DNA from: Streptomyces sp. NBC_00513
GTDB lineage: Bacteria; Actinomycetota; Actinomycetes; Streptomycetales; Streptomycetaceae
Assembly: GCF_041431415.1 (NCBI RefSeq)
Contig: NZ_CP107845.1
Location: 7,316,001-7,380,000 of the forward strand
Length of the DNA: 64,000 nucleotides
Direction: 5' to 3'
Positions within the stretch are counted from its first letter, which is position 1, and the number at the start of each line of letters is the position of its first letter. The notes beneath the pieces are model-generated. The model was not told the DNA's origin. It was given only the letters and a program-made list of their open reading frames with translations, and made no database searches. This document shows positions 54,584 through 62,745 of this stretch, piece by piece. Position numbers and translations under genes: made by a program.

Positions 54584-54840
54584 TCGGTGCGCCATGGCCG
54601 GCCCGGCTCTCCCCGCAGGCCGCGAAGGTGCTGGCCGGGCTGCCCGCCCACGCCCGCGAGATGGCACGCGACGTCCTGGACATCGCCGCCCGAACGCCTT
54701 GGGGCTGGCCGCAGTGGGACGCGGGCGATCCCGCCGGGGAAGACGTCCGGTCCGCCTCCATCGGCCGGTTGAGCGTCATCTACCGCGTCAACCGCGAGGC
54801 CGGACGCCTGTCGGTCCTGGACCTCGTCTGGTTCGGATAG
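54580..54840 (+). CDS. RelE/ParE-like toxin
   Basis: An 86-aa protein with the RelE/ParE fold pattern: a helical start (RLSPQAAKVLAGLPAHAREM), a central loop with PAGEDVRSASIGRLSVIYRV, and a final strand (RLSVLDLVWFG). The RLSVIYRVN strand is the family's most conserved element. Members cleave mRNA at the ribosome or poison gyrase. It follows the putative antitoxin through a GTGA overlap. Confidence 0.75.
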   Translation: MIGAPWPARLSPQAAKVLAGLPAHAREMARDVLDIAARTPWGWPQWDAGDPAGEDVRSASIGRLSVIYRVNREAGRLSVLDLVWFG

Positions 54841-54904
54841 ACCGTCCCGCCGCGTATCCGTCGTGGGGAGAGGTCACCGGCCGAGCCCCTCCCCACGGGG
54901 TGGA

Positions 54905-55393
54905 TCAGACGACCTCGTTGAGCTTGCCGGTCGCGACGTCGAAGACGAAACCGCGGATGTGCTCCTTGTGCACGACGAACGGGTCGGCCTTGATCCGCCC
55001 CACCGACTGCCGCACGTCCACGTCGAGGTCGGTGAACGCCTCACTGGCCCATGCCGGTTTGATGCCCGTCTCCTCCAGGATGCCGCGCTTGAAACCGTCG
55101 TCGTCGAACGTCAGCATTCCGCAGTCGGTGTGGTGGATGAGGATGATCTCCTTCGTCCCCAGCAGCCGCTGGCTGATCGCGAGCGACCTGAGTTCGTCCT
55201 CGGTGACCACACCACCCGCGTTGCGGATGACGTGCGCCTCACCCTCGTTGAGCCCGAGGATGCCGTAGACGTCGAGTCGGGCGTCCATGCAGGCGACCAC
55301 GGTCACGTGCTTGGACGGGGGCAGCGGCAGCGGGCCGGTGAAGTTCTCGGCGTAGACGGCGTTGTTGGCGAGCAGTTGATCGGTGACGGACAT
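54905..55393 (-). CDS. Beta-class carbonic anhydrase
   Basis: A 162-aa enzyme of the small Rv1284-type beta class that interconverts CO2 and bicarbonate. The zinc ligands are Cys in VVACMDARLD near residue 35, and His and Cys in LIHHTDCGM near 88-91. The Asp-Arg dyad of CMDAR is intact. The start ATG at 55393 has AAGGA 7 nt upstream. A short peptide gene lies upstream and may be a leader. Confidence 0.92.
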   Translation of the reverse strand: MSVTDQLLANNAVYAENFTGPLPLPPSKHVTVVACMDARLDVYGILGLNEGEAHVIRNAGGVVTEDELRSLAISQRLLGTKEIILIHHTDCGMLTFDDDGFKRGILEETGIKPAWASEAFTDLDVDVRQSVGRIKADPFVVHKEHIRGFVFDVATGKLNEVV

Positions 55394-55502
55394 GTTCGGA
55401 TCCTTGTCGTGCCGATGGAGGACCCACCCGGGCCACCGCGTGAACCGGGTGGGTTCGGACGCGGAACGGCCACGCACACGGACGGTCGCACGCGCGCGTG
55501 AC

Positions 55503-55580
55503 CTACCGACAAGCCTCGTCGAACAGGCGGACACGACGAGTCGGCCAGAAGGCCTCGATCGTCGTCGCGCTCGTGTCCAT
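55503..55580 (-). CDS. Possible 25-aa leader peptide upstream of carbonic anhydrase
   Basis: An ATG at 55580 opens a 25-codon frame: MDTSATTIEAFWPTRRVRLF then DEACR and a TAG. The Arg-rich middle and the ending Cys-Arg-stop resemble the short leader peptides that precede sulfur and cysteine genes in Streptomyces and mycobacteria. It has no Shine-Dalgarno. It ends 110 bp before the carbonic anhydrase start. The match to the leader consensus is partial. Confidence 0.35.
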   Translation of the reverse strand: MDTSATTIEAFWPTRRVRLFDEACR

Positions 55581-55776
55581 GGGAGACAGTCAACGCACCC
55601 GACCGGCGTCCGCGCAAGGCAACAACCGTTCGAAGGGGGTGGGCGGACGTCCACCGCGGTGCCCGGTGCGGTGCCCGGTGCGTCGCCCCGGTCGGCTCGC
55701 CCCGCGGCGCGGGCGGCGCGTTGCTCCGTGCGAGGGAGGGGGTGTCACGGGGCGGGTGGCCGTTCGTTGCCCATGC

Positions 55777-56058
55777 ATGACAGATCTCATGGTGAAGATT
55801 CCGGCCGACTGGCTGGCCCGGGTGTTCCTTTCGCTGCGCCGCGGCTCCTCGCCGGACGCGCAGAGCCTGGCTTCCGAACTGGCGCCGTTCACGGAGAAGC
55901 CCGGACAGCGGATCCCGATCCCGCGGGCGACCGTTCTGCGGACCGAGCAGGCGTTGAGAGGAGAACTCGAACGCGCCGCGACCGACGAGCGGCGGGCGCG
56001 GCTGGCCGAGGAGGCCGACTACCTGATCGGGGTCCGGGGCGGCGGGCGGATCCCCTAG
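55777..56058 (+). CDS. Small soluble protein, function unknown
   Basis: A 93-aa protein. It starts MTDLMVKIPADWLARVFLSL and has a helical C-terminal half (TVLRTEQALRGELERAATDE, RRARLAEEADYLIGV). No membrane segment. The start could be 55777 or the ATG at 55789; no clear ribosome-binding site precedes either. I do not recognise a family. Confidence 0.6.
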   Translation: MTDLMVKIPADWLARVFLSLRRGSSPDAQSLASELAPFTEKPGQRIPIPRATVLRTEQALRGELERAATDERRARLAEEADYLIGVRGGGRIP

Positions 56059-56176
56059 TCCGTCTGCACCGTCCCCTGTCGCCCGACACCGAAGCCTGCC
56101 ACCGGCCCCGACCCGCGCCCTTCGACAGGTCCGCCCGCCCCGTGTTCTCGCGGGGCGGGCGGACCGGTTCGCAGGG

Positions 56177-56338
56177 TCAGGTCAGGGCGGGTCGGTGCCG
56201 CCTCCGCGGCCCGGCCGTACGGTCGAGGCGCGGAGCGAGGGCGACGGTACGACCTCGACGCCGCTGCCGACCGGGCTCCCGTCGCAGCAGGAGGACGGCG
56301 AGCAACATCGGGGGGACGGTCAGGAGTATGAACGTCAC
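56177..56338 (-). CDS. 53-aa membrane peptide coupled to a STAS protein
   Basis: It has a hydrophobic N-terminus (TFILLTVPPMLLAVLLLRR) and then a basic tail with many Arg. The GTG at 56338 overlaps the stop of the upstream STAS gene by 4 bp (GTGA), which is the main support for it being real. The role is unknown; it may anchor or report to the STAS protein. Confidence 0.5.
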   Translation of the reverse strand: MTFILLTVPPMLLAVLLLRREPGRQRRRGRTVALAPRLDRTAGPRRRHRPALT

Positions 56339-56799
56339 CGCGGTGCCGCTTCCTCCGAGGGGCCTGGTCGGTCCGGCGGGCCGGGTGGCGCCGAGCCCTC
56401 CGCACCGTCCCCCGGCTTCCGACGGAGGCCGCCGTAAGGGGAGGGCACGGCCGGTCCCGTCGCCGCTGCCGCGGCCAGGAGGCGTTGCACGGCCCTGGAC
56501 TGGTTCACCATCCTCAGGCGCCGTCCGTGCCGGCACCAGTCGTCCAGGACGCGCAGGAGCCCGGAGTCGGCGAAGGTGACGCGGGAGGTGTCCAGGACGA
56601 GCCCGGTGTAGCCGTGGGCGGCGGCCATGGCGAGGGTCACGCGCAGGGGGCGGGCGGTGTGGTGATCGATCTCGCCCGCCGGGGCGATGGTCAGGACGTT
56701 TCCCCGGGAGTGGACCGTTATGGCGCAGGGCGCGCTGTCGGCGCCGGTGTCGTGGGGGGTCGTGTGGGCCAGTATCGGGCTGCTCGTCGCTGTACTCAC
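56335..56799 (-). CDS. STAS domain anti-sigma factor antagonist-like protein
   Basis: A 154-aa protein with a STAS fold at about residues 30-115: VLTIAPAGEIDHHTARPLRV, LVLDTSRVTFADSGLLRVLD and MVNQSRAVQRLL. The phospho-acceptor Ser is in TFADSGLL. Such proteins release sigma factors from anti-sigma kinases in the SigB/SigF-type partner switch. The C-terminal 35 residues are Pro/Gly-rich and disordered. The start is the GTG at 56799. No anti-sigma kinase gene is adjacent. Confidence 0.85.
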   Translation of the reverse strand: MSTATSSPILAHTTPHDTGADSAPCAITVHSRGNVLTIAPAGEIDHHTARPLRVTLAMAAAHGYTGLVLDTSRVTFADSGLLRVLDDWCRHGRRLRMVNQSRAVQRLLAAAAATGPAVPSPYGGLRRKPGDGAEGSAPPGPPDRPGPSEEAAPR

Positions 56800-57046
56800 G
56801 AACCGGACAACGGTCCGGCCCCCCGGGGAGGCAACGCGACCGGGGGTCGCTTCACCCCTCGTCGGGGTCAAGATCCCCGGTGTGGGCGAAAACGGTCCCC
56901 CGTTCGGGGCAGAACCGCGCACGGCCGGTCGGATGGTCATCCGACCGGGAGTCGGGCTCCGGGCGAAGGCGGGCGCCTTGGGGCGGTGGTGCTCAGACGG
57001 GGATGAGTACCCGCGCTCACGACGCCGACCCCAACCGCGCCCGACC

Positions 57047-57733
57047 ATGGAAGCACCGCAAGAAGCCCTCGTGAAAGGCACCAGCGTGCTCAGTCGCATC
57101 GCCTCCGCCGTCGTGCCCGTGTTCGGACGTCTGACCGTCACGGCCGACGTCGCGTCGCTGCCCGCCGGGGGCGCGCTGATCGTCGCCAACCACACGAGCC
57201 TGGCCGACCCCGCCGTCGTCATGGCGGCCCTGCGCCGCCTGGGCATCGAACCGGTGGTGCTGGCCACGGCGGGCCTGTGGCGGATCCCGCTGCTCGGCTG
57301 GTCGCTGACGCGCGAGGGACACGTACCCGTACGCCGGGGTACGGCGCGGGCCTCGGAAGCGCTGGAAACGGCCATCGAGGCACTGCGCGCCGGCCGGCAC
57401 GTCCTCGTCTACGGGGAAGGTCGCCTGCCGCTGCGCCCGGACTCGGGGGAGGCGCCGCCGGAGGACTTCCGCAGCGGCCCGGCCCGCCTGGCGCGGGCCG
57501 CCGGCGTCCCGCTCGTCCCGCTGGGCCAGGCCGGTGCCCGGCGGATCACCTCGGGCAGCACGGGCAAACAACTGGCCGGCCTGTTGACCGCGCCGGTCCG
57601 CCGACCCCGCCTGCACGTTCACGTCGGCACCCCGCGAAGCCTTCCCGCCGACACCGGCGAGGCCACCGCCCACGCCCGACACGCCGTCACGGCCTCCTGG
57701 GAAGTGGCGACCCGCGCACTCAGCCAGGTCTGA
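57047..57733 (+). CDS. PlsC-type 1-acylglycerol-3-phosphate acyltransferase
   Basis: A 228-aa lysophospholipid acyltransferase. The catalytic motif is VANHTSLADPAVVMAAL (N-H-x4-D). The glycerol-phosphate motif region VLVYGEGRLPLRPDSGE has EGR in place of the more common EGTR, and VPLVPLGQAGARR is the late motif. It would form phosphatidic acid at the membrane. The ATG at 57047 gives MEAPQEALVKG; a GTG at 57071 is possible. Confidence 0.85.
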   Translation: MEAPQEALVKGTSVLSRIASAVVPVFGRLTVTADVASLPAGGALIVANHTSLADPAVVMAALRRLGIEPVVLATAGLWRIPLLGWSLTREGHVPVRRGTARASEALETAIEALRAGRHVLVYGEGRLPLRPDSGEAPPEDFRSGPARLARAAGVPLVPLGQAGARRITSGSTGKQLAGLLTAPVRRPRLHVHVGTPRSLPADTGEATAHARHAVTASWEVATRALSQV

Positions 57734-57757
57734 CCCGCGCCGGCGGGGGACCGGTCC

Positions 57758-58505
57758 TCAGACGGAACCGCCCGCGAGCAGCGCCCGCCCCAACGGCGTC
57801 AGCGTGTGGCGGACACCGTTGCCGTCCCGCCCGGTGCTGAGCAGGCCCGCCGCACGCAGGACGGTCGCGTGATGGCTCGCGGTGGCGGGGGACGTTCCGG
57901 TCCGGCGGGCCAGGTCGCCGGTGCCGGCCGGCGTCTCGGAAGGGGTGCAACGAGCCGAGCAACCCGTCAACACCGACGTCGACGGTGATCGCCGCGCGCC
58001 GCGTGCGGTCGGCCTGCGCGGTCGCCACGAGCTGCGCCCAGTAGGGGGCGACAGCCACGGCGTGGTACTCGCGCACCGTGCGGTCGACGAGCCCCCTCCA
58101 CTCCCGCTCGCCCCGGTGAAGTGCATTGATCCAGCGGGGTGTTCCCGGCCGCAGGTACTCGGTGGCGCGCAGGTCCGCCGTCCACTGCCGGCGGGGCAGC
58201 GACCACGTGTGGTCGAGGCTGTCGGGGAGCGCACCGGTGGCGGCGTGGACGAACGCCTCCGGTACGTACTCCCCGGCAGCGCCCGGGGCCAGTTCGAGCA
58301 GCGGGCGCACCGTGGAGCGAAGGCCCCGGCGCGTGCGCTCGCGCCATCCGGCCAGGGCGACACCGCCCCGTTCCCCGGCCTGCAGCGCCGGCAGGCTCAG
58401 GACCGTCTCGGCGAGCGGGTCAGGGGACCGGGCGATGCGGACGCGTGCCAGGTCGGCCGGATCGAAGTGGACCCGCAACACCGTCGCTCCTTCAGAGGTC
58501 GGCAC
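57758..58505 (-). pseudogene. Decayed ArsR-type (DUF5937 plus winged-helix) regulator
   Basis: Reading from a GTG at 58505, the sequence is a normal N-terminal sensor domain of a Streptomyces ArsR-like regulator (LRVHFDPADLARVRIARSPD, AVAVAPYWAQLVATAQADRT, GVDGLLGSLHPF). At about 57940 the frame is lost. The C-terminal winged helix is then found in a different frame: GDLARRTGTSPATASHHATV, LRAAGLLSTGRDGNGVRHTL, TPLGRALLAG, stop at 57758. The usual middle segment of roughly 70-100 residues is absent. This looks like one gene inactivated by an internal deletion and frameshift. Confidence 0.8.
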
Positions 58506-58550
58506 CTCGTACGCGTGGACACCGCCCGGACCAGGGCCTTCCCCGGATCG

Positions 58551-59036
58551 TCAGCTCGTCCCGAGGCGGGCGAGCTGTTCGGTGATGGTGTCGGCCTGGG
58601 GGAAGGTGGCTCCGACGGCGGTGACGTGCTTCCAGTGCAGGGTGCCGTCGGGGGCGATGATGAAGACGGCTCGGCGCAGCCCGATGAGGGGTGCGGTGAT
58701 CCCGAAGGCCCGGGCGACGGCCCGGTCGGTGTCGGCGAGCAGGGGCAGGCGCAGTCCGCGGGAGCGGGCGAAGTCCTCGTGGCTGTCGACGCTTTGGGGG
58801 CTGATGCCCCAGACCTTGGCCCCGCCGGCTCCCAGGGATTCCAGCCCGTCGGAGTAGGAACACAACTGGGTCGTGCACACGGGGGTGTTGTCGCCGGGAT
58901 AGAAGGCCAGGACGACCGGGCTCCCTCGGTGGCCGCCCAGGGAGTACTCGGTGCGGACGAACTCGTCCCCGGTCAGTTCACCTCCCGGCAGCCGGAAGTC
59001 GTCCACCACTTGGCCCACGGCTGGGGATCGGCCCAC
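58551..59036 (-). CDS. Peroxiredoxin (AhpC/TSA, BCP-like)
   Basis: A 161-aa thiol peroxidase. The peroxidatic Cys is in FYPGDNTPVCTTQLCSYSDG near residue 52, with a nearby second Cys (five residues on) as in BCP/PrxQ proteins. The resolving strand is VWGISPQSVDSHEDFARSRG. The C-terminus GITAPLIGLRRAVFIIAPDG is typical. It reduces H2O2 and organic peroxides. A GTG start at 59036 (GRSPAVGQVVDDF follows) has GAGG upstream. Longer in-frame starts read as Arg/Ser-rich non-family sequence. Confidence 0.88.
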   Translation of the reverse strand: MGRSPAVGQVVDDFRLPGGELTGDEFVRTEYSLGGHRGSPVVLAFYPGDNTPVCTTQLCSYSDGLESLGAGGAKVWGISPQSVDSHEDFARSRGLRLPLLADTDRAVARAFGITAPLIGLRRAVFIIAPDGTLHWKHVTAVGATFPQADTITEQLARLGTS

Positions 59037-59292
59037 GATCGCTGTCCTCTCGGTTGCTGAAGGTGCGAGTGACGGCACCCGAAACCCGGAGCGCGGCCCC
59101 GTGCCCGGTGACCGCCGCCGGATCCGCATCGTACGTGGCGTCCCGCTCCCCGGTCTCGGTGCCCCGGTACCGACGTGCGCACGGGAGCGGGTCCCCGCTG
59201 CCGTATCCGAGGGTGAACGCGGCCGTTCCTTCGTACGCGCAGCAGCACGGGTGGCCGGCTTCCGGACCCGACCACCGTGCAGGGCCCGCAGG

Positions 59293-60435
59293 TCAGTGGC
59301 CGGGGAGTACCCGTACGCCGGCGCCGGGGACCTTGGCCCACCAGTGCGCGTAGCGGCGGTAGACCTGTGGCTCCCTGTCGCGGAGGAAGGCCGTCAGTGC
59401 CCGCGCCTCGACGCCGAGTCGCTCCCAGACCTCCTCCGACAGCGGGTGGAAGGCCCTGACCTCGACACCGCCCTCGGCCGGTCGCCACACCCCGGCGACG
59501 TACCCGTCGACGAGCACGGTCGCCAGCACGTCGCCGTTCCCGCGGATGACGAGGGCGCGGTACTCCGGCGGTATCACCCGTGCCCGATCGTGGTAGGCGA
59601 GCAGGACGCTGTCCCACATGGCCATCAGCCGGGGCGGCGCCGGCGTGTCGCCGTCCGGGCGCGGCGCGTGCGGCACGTCGAACAACTCCTCGCCGTCCGG
59701 CCCTTCGTGGCGTACGAGGAGGTCGCCGAGCGCGCGCAGCGCCGTACGCACCCGCGTCCGCGGGACCAGGGAGAACCGCGCGACGTCAGCCACCGACGCC
59801 GGCCCGAAACCCTCCAGGTAGCGCAGGACCAGCGTGCGCAGGGAGACGTCGGGCACCTGCGCGTCCGTCGTCACCGGCCGGACACGGGGGGCGATGTACG
59901 AGGGCCGGTGACCGAACGACCACGGGGGAGTGGTGGGCGCGTGCAGCAGCGGCGCGAACTGGCGCAGACCCCACCACGCGCCGGGCCGCGCCGGCGCGCC
60001 GAGCCGGTCTTCGAGCCATGCCTCGTAGTCCGCGTTGGTGCGCGGCCGGTCGGCGAAGGCCAGGATCTCCGGGACGAGGGCCTCGGCGTCCTCGGCGGTC
60101 AACCCGGAGGCCGTGAAACGGTCGTTGAGCCGTGCGGCGCGCAGCGACGGGTGCACGGCCTCGCGGAATGCCGGGTAGTCGTCGGCGTGCACGGCGTGCA
60201 GGGTGATCCGCATCAGGGTGGACTTGACGACCGACTGACCGGCGAACGCGGCGTCCAGGTCCGCGGGTTCGAAACCGCTCACCCGGTTCCACAGGGCGAG
60301 ATAGGGCGAGGCCGCCTGCTGGGCCTGGATCGCGACCACGCGCCGCACGGCCTCGGCCGCGCCGATCGGCTCCCGGGACGACAGCAACTGTCGGGCGAGC
60401 GTGGAGCGGTTGAGTTCCCGCGCGGTGAACCTCAT
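59293..60435 (-). CDS. AlkZ-like winged-helix DNA glycosylase family protein
   Basis: A 380-aa member of the winged-helix DNA-binding family that includes the interstrand-crosslink glycosylase AlkZ. The catalytic Q-x-Q motif is present in VVAIQAQQAASPYLALW near residue 36. YLEGFGPASVADVARFSLVP is the characteristic winged-helix segment, and LVDGYVAGVWRP lies in the C-terminal barrel. It may excise alkylated or cross-linked bases; many Streptomyces copies have unknown substrates. The ATG at 60435 begins the conserved MRFTARELNRSTLARQLL. Confidence 0.85.
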   Translation of the reverse strand: MRFTARELNRSTLARQLLSSREPIGAAEAVRRVVAIQAQQAASPYLALWNRVSGFEPADLDAAFAGQSVVKSTLMRITLHAVHADDYPAFREAVHPSLRAARLNDRFTASGLTAEDAEALVPEILAFADRPRTNADYEAWLEDRLGAPARPGAWWGLRQFAPLLHAPTTPPWSFGHRPSYIAPRVRPVTTDAQVPDVSLRTLVLRYLEGFGPASVADVARFSLVPRTRVRTALRALGDLLVRHEGPDGEELFDVPHAPRPDGDTPAPPRLMAMWDSVLLAYHDRARVIPPEYRALVIRGNGDVLATVLVDGYVAGVWRPAEGGVEVRAFHPLSEEVWERLGVEARALTAFLRDREPQVYRRYAHWWAKVPGAGVRVLPGH

Positions 60436-60674
60436 GTGGTCCTCATGGCGTGGTCGTCACGTCCTCGTGTCGTGAGGGGGGCCGGCGACGCGGCGGCCCC
60501 CGGGCAGGTCGACTGCCATTCTCACCGCCCCACCGACAACGCGGCCCGGCGGGGGTGCAAGTGACGCGGGTGCAGGCGTGGTTGACGCGTGACGGGCCGT
60601 GGATCGGAGCGTGGACGATGGCGTCGGGGGCGGTGGCGTTCGGACGTCGCGGTGCGGCACGTCATCATGTTCGG

Positions 60675-61205
60675 ATGACAAGGGGAGAACCGAACAAGGC
60701 GGCGCCGTGTCCGGGGTGTGGGACGTCGGAGCACGTTCCGGTCGAACGGGCGCGCACGGACCGGAGCGGGCGGCGCGAGGACCTGGCGACGAGGCTCGCG
60801 TCGGCACCGGAGCACACGGGCGGGGGCTGTACGCACCTCGCGGAGGGCATCGTCATCGCCGGCATGGCCGTCGCGGCGGGCGCGTACGCCGCCGACGACC
60901 GGAACCTGCCATGGCTCACGGCCGTGGGCGCCGTCGCCGCCGTGCTGATCCTCGTGGCGACGATCGCGATCGTCCGCGGCGAGAACCGGGACGCGCGCAG
61001 GGTGCTCGCGGGCGCCGCCCGGGCGGCCGAACTCACCGGCGACGCACGCTACTGTCCCATCTGTCGCGGGGTGTTCTCCGCGTCGGGAGCCCCGTGGTCG
61101 CAGCCGGTGTCGCCGGAACGGTTCCGCGTGCACGTCTGGACGGCCGCCGGATACGGCGACCTGCTCGACGCGAAGGCGAAGGCCTGCGAACCGCCGTCGC
61201 CCTGA
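60675..61205 (+). CDS. Membrane protein with two zinc-ribbon-like ends
   Basis: A 176-aa protein. It has an N-terminal CPGCGTSEH motif, two membrane helices (LAEGIVIAGMAVAAGAY and LTAVGAVAAVLILVATIAIV) and a C-terminal CPICRGVFS motif followed by VHVWTAAGYGDLLD. Each cysteine pair could hold half of a zinc site, on the same cytosolic side. The ATG at 60675 lacks a clear Shine-Dalgarno. I do not recognise the family by name, but this layout is common in Streptomyces. Confidence 0.7.
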   Translation: MTRGEPNKAAPCPGCGTSEHVPVERARTDRSGRREDLATRLASAPEHTGGGCTHLAEGIVIAGMAVAAGAYAADDRNLPWLTAVGAVAAVLILVATIAIVRGENRDARRVLAGAARAAELTGDARYCPICRGVFSASGAPWSQPVSPERFRVHVWTAAGYGDLLDAKAKACEPPSP

Positions 61206-61252
61206 TCGGCCGCGGATCACGGACCGCCGGCCGCCGGCGTCCGCGCGGCGGG

Positions 61253-62020
61253 CTACTTCTCCGAGCAGCGGTCGGAGCCCGCGGAACTCGCCCCGTCGCC
61301 GTCCGCGGACTTCACCCGGATCGACTCCGAGGACAGCGAGAAGTTCAGCTCCAGCCCCGAGGCGGTCGGCCGGGCGGCGGTGAGTCGGGCTCCCGCCGGC
61401 AGGTCGTCGATGTCGATCGTCCGGGGTGCGAGTCGTTCGGCGATGCGGTCCACGAGACCCCCCGCGGCGGGCAGTGAGCCCAGGGTGTCGACGGGCAGGT
61501 CGCGGCCCAGGACGCTGACCGTGGTCGGCGTCAGGGTCAGGCTGGTCGCCGTGGTGGCGAGCCGGGTGTGGACGGTGACCGGGAGCCCGAGGTCGCCCAC
61601 ACTGCCGGTGAGGGTCAGCCCGTTCGCGTCGCCACCCACCTTCATGCCCGCCTCCGTGGACGCGAGGCGCTTCTGGAGGGTCCCGTACGAGACGCTCGCC
61701 GTGGCACGGCCGCCGCCGACGGCTCCGTCGGTGGTGACGTCGTAGAGGTCGGCCTCGACGTCCATCTCGGTGCCGGCGCGGTGCACGCCCCGGGCCGAGA
61801 TGTGGACCGCCCCCACGTCGCCGGTCAGCGAACGCAGGCCCGCGAACGAGTCCGTCAGCTCCGCGCTGACGGCCCCGTCCGCCTGGAGCCGGCACGCCGC
61901 CTTCTCCTCGATGCGCTGCTGGGCGGAGTGCTTCACGACGGCGTTGGCCGTGCCGGTCGCCGCGGCGAGGACCACGGTGATTGCGGCGGTGACGAGGGCT
62001 GAGGTGCGGCGGAGCTTCAT
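61253..62020 (-). CDS. DUF2993 (LmeA family) phospholipid-binding protein
   Basis: A 255-aa exported protein. The signal is SALVTAAITVVLAAATGTANA, followed by VVKHSAQQRIEEKAACRLQA, the usual DUF2993 start. The TULIP-like fold continues to LPAGARLTAARPTASGLELN. In mycobacteria LmeA acts in lipomannan maturation and binds phosphoinositides. The C-terminal Ser/Gly/Asp-rich tail carries a lone Cys. The ATG overlaps the TetR stop by 4 bp. Confidence 0.88.
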   Translation of the reverse strand: MKLRRTSALVTAAITVVLAAATGTANAVVKHSAQQRIEEKAACRLQADGAVSAELTDSFAGLRSLTGDVGAVHISARGVHRAGTEMDVEADLYDVTTDGAVGGGRATASVSYGTLQKRLASTEAGMKVGGDANGLTLTGSVGDLGLPVTVHTRLATTATSLTLTPTTVSVLGRDLPVDTLGSLPAAGGLVDRIAERLAPRTIDIDDLPAGARLTAARPTASGLELNFSLSSESIRVKSADGDGASSAGSDRCSEK

Positions 62021-62643
62021 GAAGCGGCGGTTCCGATCTGTTTCAGCATCCCGAAGGCCTGGAGCAGGAGATGGGAGGGAGGAGTCTGGGCGACGGCGTC
62101 GCTCTGGCGTCGCCTGCGTTGGGTGCGCAGGACGGCGCGCACGGTGGACATGGCCGCGCCGGCGATCACGGCGGCGCGCAGGTCGGCGTCGGGCGTGCCG
62201 TCGGGGAGCCGCCTGAGCACGAGGAGCGTGAGCCGGTCCTCGAACTCGCTGAACGCCTGCACGAGCCGGGCGGCCACCAGTACCTCGGCGCCCTCGATGG
62301 AGTGGGTCAGGGCGGTGAGGCTGGAGGCCGCGAACGGAGCCACCGCGGAGAGGAGCGCGTTGAACACCGCGTCCAGCGGCTCCTCGTCGGCGGGGCGGGC
62401 GGCCAGTTCCGATTCGACGTGGCGGAACAGGTCGGCGCTGTCGGGCAGGAGCAGGGCCTCCTTGCTGTCGAAGTACCGGAAGAAGGTCCGCTCGGAGACG
62501 TTCGCGCGGGCGGCGATGTCCGCGACGGTGGTCCCCGCGAAGCCGTGGGCGGCGAACAGCGTGGCGGCGCCCTCGCGCAACAGTCGGCGGGTCTGTTCCT
62601 TCTTGCGTTCGCGCAGTCCGGACTCGTCGGGGTCTTGAGGCAT
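62017..62643 (-). CDS. TetR family transcriptional regulator
   Basis: A 208-aa repressor. The N-terminal helix-turn-helix is TLFAAHGFAGTTVADIAARA followed by NVSERTFFRYFDSKEALLL, canonical for the family. The C-terminal ligand domain is helical with an MftR-like arrangement. It is divergent from the MMPL transporter and co-transcribed with the DUF2993 gene, so it probably controls both. The ATG at 62643 lies 6 nt below a good -10 box. Confidence 0.92.
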   Translation of the reverse strand: MPQDPDESGLRERKKEQTRRLLREGAATLFAAHGFAGTTVADIAARANVSERTFFRYFDSKEALLLPDSADLFRHVESELAARPADEEPLDAVFNALLSAVAPFAASSLTALTHSIEGAEVLVAARLVQAFSEFEDRLTLLVLRRLPDGTPDADLRAAVIAGAAMSTVRAVLRTQRRRRQSDAVAQTPPSHLLLQAFGMLKQIGTAAS

Positions 62644-62649
62644 GAATGA

Positions 62650-62730
62650 AGCCTAGCAATGACGGCACCTCTGTCAATTGTCAGCTCTGCCACTTTATGC
62701 AAGGTTGGTTCGTGTCAGTCCTGCCACTTT
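62650..62730. promoter_or_regulatory. Divergent TetR/MMPL promoter with paired operator-like repeats
   Basis: For the TetR gene, minus strand: TTGACA (62677-62672) and TAGGCT (62655-62650) with a 16-bp spacer, the -10 ending 6 nt before the ATG. Two 18-bp direct repeats follow: TGTCAGCTCTGCCACTTT (62679-62696) and TGTCAGTCCTGCCACTTT (62713-62730), matching at 16 of 18 positions with a 34-bp period. A CAATTG palindrome lies at the -35. Confidence 0.65.
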
Positions 62731-62745
62731 TCATTTGGAGTCGAT

